In this document: positions 58,587 through 64,000 of the stretch, piece by piece
Layout: each line of letters starts with the position of its first letter
How positions within the stretch are numbered: position 1 is the first letter of the stretch
Notes under the pieces: model-generated
What the model was told of the DNA's origin: nothing
The model's database searches: none
The model's input: only the letters and a program-made list of their open reading frames with translations
Source: Aradus depressus
Taxonomy: Eukaryota > Arthropoda > Insecta > Hemiptera > Aradidae
Length of the DNA: 64,000 nucleotides
Direction of reading: 5' to 3'
Assembly: GCA_963662175.1 (NCBI GenBank)
Contig: OY759215.1
Coordinates: forward strand, 31,932,066-31,996,065
Translations under genes and position numbers: made by a program

Positions 58587-58799
58587 CTCATGCCCGGGCT
58601 TTAACTACGAGGGCATATCGCCTACTACCAGAGTGCTCTTTCGTCGCTGTGATGGACATGAGCCCGAATCAACTATAAGAGTCCTAAATACATATTGCCA
58701 ACCCTAAATTTTTATTCATCTAAGGTACCTCCACATTGCACAGGCTCGGGACCATCGCTTTACGTTCCATCTTAAGGACGGCGTGCTCAAGTTTTTTTC
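58587..58799 (-). mobile_element. SINE copy, tRNA head missing
   Basis: From 'catgcccgggctttaactac' to 'ttaaggacggcgtgctcaag'. Confidence 0.85.
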
Positions 58800-59686
58800 A
58801 CATAACATAACACCACCACTATTTCCCTTCGCCTTACAACAGGTTTGATGGTTGTTTTGGGGGGCTGGGCTATATGACCTACTCTGATGGAGGCTGGCTC
58901 TCCCGTTGTGGTGATGCATGCACCAGGTAGGGATGCAACACGCAGCACAGGATGACATCCGATCTCATCCACTGTCCGTTATACCCACCTCCCCGTTCTC
59001 ATCCCTTAACCGTTCGTTACACCCCCAACCCTATCTGGGTCAACCGGTTTTTACCCCTTGTCTTTCTGTCTCTGTCTTCATCCTAGACCCTTATTTCGGA
59101 AGATCCATGTTTTGTGTAGGACAACGAGAAAGTACAAGCAGGGGACACTAGTGTTTTTTGGTTCCTGAGGACGCCCTCTTTACAGAAATTTGTTTAGGAT
59201 AACATTTTCGTTGATGTTAACTGGGATAAGGCAAGAAGTAAATATATATTGAAAAATATGTATTGGATGTTATCCGTTATCGTACTCCTCCCTACATTTA
59301 TCGTTTTTTTGGTAATAAATTAATAATTGATTTATTTATATAATCATAAAATATAAAAAAATCTGGAGAATTGTTTTACTGGTAAACAGGAGGAAAAAAC
59401 TTCATTGCAGTTATAAATGTATAAATAAATCAATTATTACAATTATTGTCGTTATAAATACAAGATAACCAATAAATATATTGAGGCGATAAGAGATAAG
59501 ATTCATATATTTCTAAAATATACAAAAAAAGTTGTTGGTGAATCATCGGCAAAGTACTTCCCCATTAGGAATTAATCAATGGTGCGGACATTGGTCTAAC
59601 TACTTGAAATTTTCATAGAATAGTCAGGTTGAACTGAAGGAATGGTTAAGACTTGCTCAACAAACCTTATTAATATTGACAAGTTG
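58800..59686. other. no gene recognised
   Basis: 58800-59150 is less AT-rich with short frames on both strands that I cannot assign. A forward Rep-A scrap lies at 59530-59580 ('ttggtgaatcatcggcaaag'). Confidence 0.45.
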
Positions 59687-60305
59687 CAAAATAAAAAATT
59701 ATCTCACTCATCTATTTTATGCTAGCCGGCTATCGAGGTTGTCCTCATCATCAGGCAGCATGGTAAAACTTTTTAAAATGTTTTAAAGTGAATAAATAAG
59801 TTTAATAAATAAATTCTCCAATGAATAAAAAATATATCCAACTGTTCAAAAAAAATTGAACAATTTAAAATTGCACAGATATGTTATTCCTTATTGAGTC
59901 ACAACTTCAAAGTGTTATTTTTTTTTTCAATAGTTTTTTAGTTAGTTATTGTGGATTCACTTTAACTACGCAGTCATATCGCCCTACTAGTGCCCTCCTT
60001 CGTCGCTCTGGTGGACATAAGCCCTACTCTACAGTGGGAATCCTAAATGTTGTCTACCAATGTTTATCCACCTAGGGTAGGAGCTTTAACGAGTATCTGA
60101 GCTCGGGACCATCGCTTAACGTCCCATGCGAAGGAGCTACCGGCGCCCTCAATATTTTTATTTATTGGAGAATTTTATCTTATTTATTCATTTTTAAAAT
60201 TGTTTAATTGTTTTACCAGACTGACTGATGATGAGGGCAACCTTGAAAGCCGGCTAGCATAAAATAATTAAATCTGTGATAGGTCAGACTGCAGTTTGGT
60301 TTTGC
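59687..60305. mobile_element. Penelope-like inverted pair, family 7, with SINE between arms
   Basis: 59687-59815 and 60165-60305 are inverted, diverged copies sharing 'tattttatgctagccggct' and 'ctcatcatcag.cag'. The right arm reads CTGATGA, an AGGGCAACCT hairpin, GAAA and then GCCGGCTAGC, a hammerhead-like order. Confidence 0.65.
59948..60149 (-). mobile_element. SINE copy inside the Penelope-like pair
   Basis: 'tttaactacgcagtcatatc', 'ctggtggacataagcc' and 'ggagctaccggcgccctc', with internal deletions. Confidence 0.8.
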
Positions 60306-61559
60306 AACCTATGAAATAATCACTTCCTACTATATCAGCCATCTTTACAGTATTAATGTTTTGAGGAGTCCCTACAAAGGCGAGAGAGCTTACAAATTTT
60401 TTTTCCCCCCGGTAAAAACATTTTTTTTAAAGTGACATTGCAGAATATTATAGGGAGTGAACCGTTACCTAAGTGTCATAGAAAAATATTGATATCGCTG
60501 TATCAAAGTTATTTTTGTACTCTGATTTTTCCCATGAACACGTCTTGATCATTTTTGCGGTAATAACTCAGAAATTATTGTTGCTATGAAACTGAAATTT
60601 GAAATGTCACATGTGCTAAAAGTACTAATATTGTCAAAAAGGAAAAAAGGAGACACCTCTGAAATAAAATCGTTGTAAAGAAAACTAAAAGGCATATTTT
60701 CTATGAAACACGATTTTTCGAAGTTCGTTTGCGAGACACGAAAACCGTCCTAAATTATCGTTCTCAAATCTTTTTTTAAGCAACAAGACTTTGTTATACC
60801 AATCCATATATATATACATATATTTGGCATGTAATTATTAACAATAAAATATTATTCAGGATCAAATATTAAACAATAAAATTAAAATGTTATTCCTCGG
60901 TTTACAATGGAAGACGTCACTGCCAAAAATAAAAATAAATTTACAAAATAGGCCACTGTTGGTACACTGTTTGAAAGTATTTTACTTTAATTTATTCCGG
61001 AGAGGATAGAATAAATAAATAATTCATAAGTTGGCCAGAGGAAATAAACCCTTTCAAAAAAGTTTGTATATAATTTGGTTATTGATTAAATTAAAGTTGG
61101 GAATATCCGTGATGAGATTTTGGCAAGACTCATTGACAAAAGGTTGCTGTGAGAGTTGTGAATGGAAGAGTGGGGGAGATACAAGTTGTGGTTAGTCAAG
61201 CCAGGTGGATTCCCACGAGAATGTTGCTACTATATCGACCCAGAGATACCGGGACCCATTACCATATAGGCCTGTTCCCATCTGGGGGCTTCTGCTATCC
61301 ATATTAGATAAATATACATTATGTTTTCCTCCTTACACTTATTTTTATTTTTTTATTTTTTCAAGTACAAAATGTCAAATAGGCTACATGTTTTTAAGTG
61401 CAGGTAGCAAATTAACGAGCTTGTTAACCTAACGAAAGGCATCCAAACGAGTAAATTCTTAAACTAATAATATAAATTAAACATAACAGAAAAAAAGGCA
61501 AAAATAGGAATTTATGAATATATACAATTTTTTAAATATATATATATATTTAGTGATAG
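60306..61559. other. no gene recognised
   Basis: AT-rich, with nothing assignable. Confidence 0.45.
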
Positions 61560-61700
61560 TTTGTGTTTAATGTTTTCCGAATGACGCCCTCCGAGAAGTT
61601 AGGCTATATACGCTCCTGAATTACATTGCTAAACATTGCTTGGATCAGCCAGGATGTTGCCGTTGAATCAAACTTTTGACCGAGTTTGCCTAACTATTTG
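61560..61700. repeat. dispersed repeat, partner of 37150-37310
   Basis: Reverse-complement match to 37150-37310, including 'cgagaagttaggctatatac' and 'aggatgttgccgttgaatca'. Confidence 0.6.
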
Positions 61701-62831
61701 AGTGATATACATCAAGTACACTACATGGGGAGATGCTTGTTAGACAACATTCCCTTTTAGAATGAAGCGTGTTTTTAATGAAATTTCATTTTTTAGCACA
61801 CAGATTGAAATCAGTTGTACATTGATTTGTACAATCAACGAAAAAAAATACGATGGTCAGTTTGAATAGGTTAAAAAAAGTACATCAGTAGAATAATAAA
61901 ATGAAGTTTCTATAATTTCTTTTTAAAGGCCTAAAAAAAATTACAAATCCAAACGTATCTCCCCGGGAGGAGGAGAGAAATACAAAATAACCAACTTCAG
62001 AACAAAATCCCGCCTAGAAAATAAATCACTAGTTATATAAATATTGTTGGTTAAAAAGTGTATTAGTAACATTATAAAGTGTATTATAAATGAAACTTGT
62101 ATATATTTTGTTTCCTGTCCTCAAAAATCCTCCATACCAAGTTGTGTCAAATTGATTGTGAGTTTTTCACAATTTATTGATTAAAATGAATTGACCATAA
62201 AATCAGTCGTTTTCTCGTTTTGACAGTTAGGGACCAAGGCTAGGTTTGAACTGTATCATCATCCAATCAAACTCAATACTAAAATGTCTGCCATGAATGA
62301 GTATTTTATGCATTTCATTGATTGCTATGGCAACACATTTGTATAATAACACAAGTGAATTATCTGAATTATCCTTATATGAACGCATATTCTGTCAACT
62401 GTCAATTCCCAATCTTCGAAAAACAGACGACTTTTAACTTACTTAGAAGTCGATTTACAAGTTAAAGTTCGTTGAAGAAGAAATTTAATCCCCGGAATAA
62501 TAGCAAAACGCTATCAGTATCTTTTTTTTGGTTGACCTCTTACCAAATCACCGATTTGAAGTAATTTTTAGAGGTCGACTTTCATCGTTGAGTTTACGTG
62601 AAATACTACGAACAAATATAGTTTCAAAAAGTGTATAATAAATTGCTGTGGAAAACAGTAATGTTTAAATTGGAACGCACCATGTGACTTTCTTATATCC
62701 ACCATGTTTTTCTTTCTCACACTCTCCCCTCCTTCATTTATTTCTCCCTCATTTAAAACTGGCATGACTGGTTTTTCAAACAAAAAAGAGTTTTACATTT
62801 AATAAATGTTGTTTGTGTTACGTTTGTGCAG
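61701..62831. other. no gene recognised, distal part of Hey intron 3
   Basis: Unassigned; pyrimidine tracts at 62700-62750 lie upstream of the exon 4 acceptor. Confidence 0.5.
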
Positions 62832-63271
62832 GAGTGGAGAACATGGCGTATGACCCCTCGAAGCTGGCGATGGACTACCACAGCATCGGGTTCCGAGAGT
62901 GTGCTGCAGAGGTAGCTCGCTACCTGGTCACCGTGGAAGGACTGGATCTGCAGGACCCGCTGAGGCTCCGACTCATGTCTCACCTCCAGTGCTTCGCGGC
63001 CCAGCGAGAGCTGACCAAGCCATGGCCCCTGGGTGGAGAGACAACACCGGGAAAGCCCTGGGGTGACACTTCCGGCTCCTCCACCTCCGCCAACTCCTCT
63101 TTTGAGTGTGACAATGGGTCGACCCTGACTCCACTGACACCAGCCAGCGCACCGCCGTCCTCCTATCCCCAGCCTCCGTACCCTCACCACTACCACCAAG
63201 ACTACCCTCCCACTTCCTCCAGTCATCAGAAGCCCTACAGGCCTTGGGGTGGTACGGAGCTGGCCTATTGA
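62832..63271 (+). CDS. Hey: Hey, last coding exon: Orange domain and YRPW C-terminus
   Basis: Encodes residues 153-298. The acceptor 'cgtttgtgcag' completes codon 153 (Gly) in frame. The Orange domain starts at about LAMDYHSIGFRECAAEVARY (164-183) and runs to LRLRLMSHLQCF (196-207). It gives dimer and target specificity in Hairy-related repressors. A Pro/Ser/Tyr-rich linker follows, and the protein ends KPYRPWGGTELAY. YRPW (288-291) is the Hey signature replacing the WRPW Groucho-recruiting motif of Hairy/E(spl). The tail after it resembles the vertebrate TE(I/V)GAF ending but carries an extra Gly. With 298 residues the protein is at the short end for Hey. Minus-strand frames across this exon are shadows. 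Confidence 0.97.
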
Positions 63272-63379
63272 CACTAGTAAACTTATAGGGATGGACGTCC
63301 TTTAAACGAATCAATCTTTTGTGAAAACATACATTATGTAAATTTTAGGATGTTGCTTATTTACTTTGTGATGGGCACG

Positions 63380-63385
63380 AATAAA
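63380..63385 (+). terminator. Hey: candidate poly(A) signal
   Basis: AATAAA 109 nt after the Hey stop codon. A second one lies at 63576-63581. Confidence 0.45.
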
Positions 63386-63434
63386 TTGACGAATAATATC
63401 TTAAATAAGTTACGAAGATTTAGCAGCAACACAG

Positions 63435-63475
63435 TATTCATTTTTTTCCACAACTGGTTTCGGACTAGCTAACAT
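63435..63475 (-). mobile_element. Penelope-like end scrap
   Basis: On the minus strand 'gctagtccgaaaccagttgtgg' matches the GAAAC..GTTGTGG ending of family 1. The CTGANGA half is not obvious. Confidence 0.4.
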
Positions 63476-64000
63476 AAGGAAATAATAAATTGTAAACTTA
63501 TATTCATAAATCTAAATTATTAAGAATTGTATTAAGTAGTTGCTAAAAAACAACCATAATCAATTACTCGTGCCCAATAAAATCATGGCTTTCTGCTAGT
63601 CACAAGCCTCCTCTAAATGGAATGAATATATTATGTTAATATAAACTATAAATTGCATCAGATTCTCAGCCATCTAATATTGTGGCTCCCTCAGTCGGTT
63701 ATATAATTAATTTTCGTTATTGTTTGTATACTAATTGTTGGTGAATAGTACACTTTCGATTTCTTTCGTTAATTAAATAGTAATAATCTATTTGAGAAAG
63801 ATCTTTTCATTAATTATACAATAGGCAGGAAATTAATACATATTTAACTAATTTATATTTAAAGAAATCTGTACATTATTTTGATTCAAACTATGCAATT
63901 TATGAAACGTCCATCCCTATTGCCGCTGTGATATACACACACAACATTCACACTTGAAACATAAATACATTCCACTATTAAAATCTAGTCAATCAAAATT

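Larger units (their letters stand above)
50855..62831 (+). other. Hey: Hey intron 3
   Basis: 12 kb interrupting codon 153, between the bHLH and Orange domains. It is filled with SINEs, Rep-A, LINE and Penelope-like pieces listed separately. No second gene is recognised in it. Confidence 0.85.
63272..64000 (+). other. Hey: Hey 3' UTR and downstream DNA
   Basis: Candidate AATAAA signals lie at 63380-63385 and 63576-63581. A minus-strand Penelope-like end scrap sits between them (63435-63475). Confidence 0.6.

Noticed and set aside
58716..58972. Coding remnant beside a SINE
   Set aside because: Two overlapping minus frames of moderate composition but no recognisable domain.
62753..63314. Two long minus-strand frames over the last Hey exon
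   Set aside because: They are antisense shadows of the GC-rich Hey coding sequence, with no family resemblance.
1..64000. CRISPR array, rRNA genes, viral insertions
   Set aside because: No regularly spaced short repeats, no rRNA-like conserved blocks, and no coding sequence attributable to a virus were seen.

Overview
This window is animal nuclear DNA, almost certainly from an insect. The order is not determined; a hemipteroid insect is only a guess. It holds spliced genes, is AT-rich, and carries Jockey-type LINEs, Penelope-like elements with GIY-YIG endonuclease, PIF/Harbinger, hAT and mariner DNA transposons, and a tRNA-derived SINE whose tail is a few copies of the insect telomere pentamer. 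No bacterial operons, CRISPR arrays or rRNA genes are visible.

Only one host gene is supported: Hey (Hairy/E(spl)-related with YRPW motif), a bHLH-Orange repressor and conserved Notch target. It lies on the + strand in the right third. Four coding exons join in frame: 44750-44757 (an 8-nt coding start), 46967-47197 (Pro/Gln/His-rich N-terminus), 50637-50854 (bHLH) and 62832-63271 (Orange domain to the C-terminal YRPW motif). The model is 298 residues. The bHLH and Orange/YRPW exons are essentially certain. The first exon and the acceptor of the second are my inference from splice signals and phase.

Left of Hey (1-44.4 kb) I see no host gene. The region is layered transposon debris. The main components are: (1) a dispersed modular repeat, called Rep-A here, in both orientations, recognisable by a terminus near 'acttcccc..cttcgtatag' and modules of about 115-135 bp, some with long G/C runs; (2) about 17 copies of a roughly 320-345 bp SINE with Pol III A and B boxes, several with 12-13 bp target duplications; (3) several Penelope-like families, mostly 3' ends with hammerhead-ribozyme-like cores and often as head-to-head inverted pairs (a perfect 106-bp pair at 35.6 kb, an approximately 370-bp pair at 41 kb, and others at 33 kb and 59.7-60.3 kb); (4) LINE pieces, including a 5'-truncated but open Jockey-like reverse transcriptase at 22.7-23.9 kb; (5) two 0.8-kb PIF/Harbinger elements carrying only a MADF gene remnant; (6) two non-autonomous hAT elements with perfect 8-bp duplications; (7) a mariner relic.

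Insertion order can be read in places. A SINE sits inside a hAT element (21.3 kb), a Harbinger element and a mariner each sit inside Rep-A (12.6 and 34.3 kb), and a SINE sits between Penelope arms (59.9 kb). A LINE 3' fragment at 14.5-15.2 kb is flanked by near-identical 413-bp direct repeats, which is far longer than a usual target duplication. Hey introns contain the same repeat families as the intergenic DNA.
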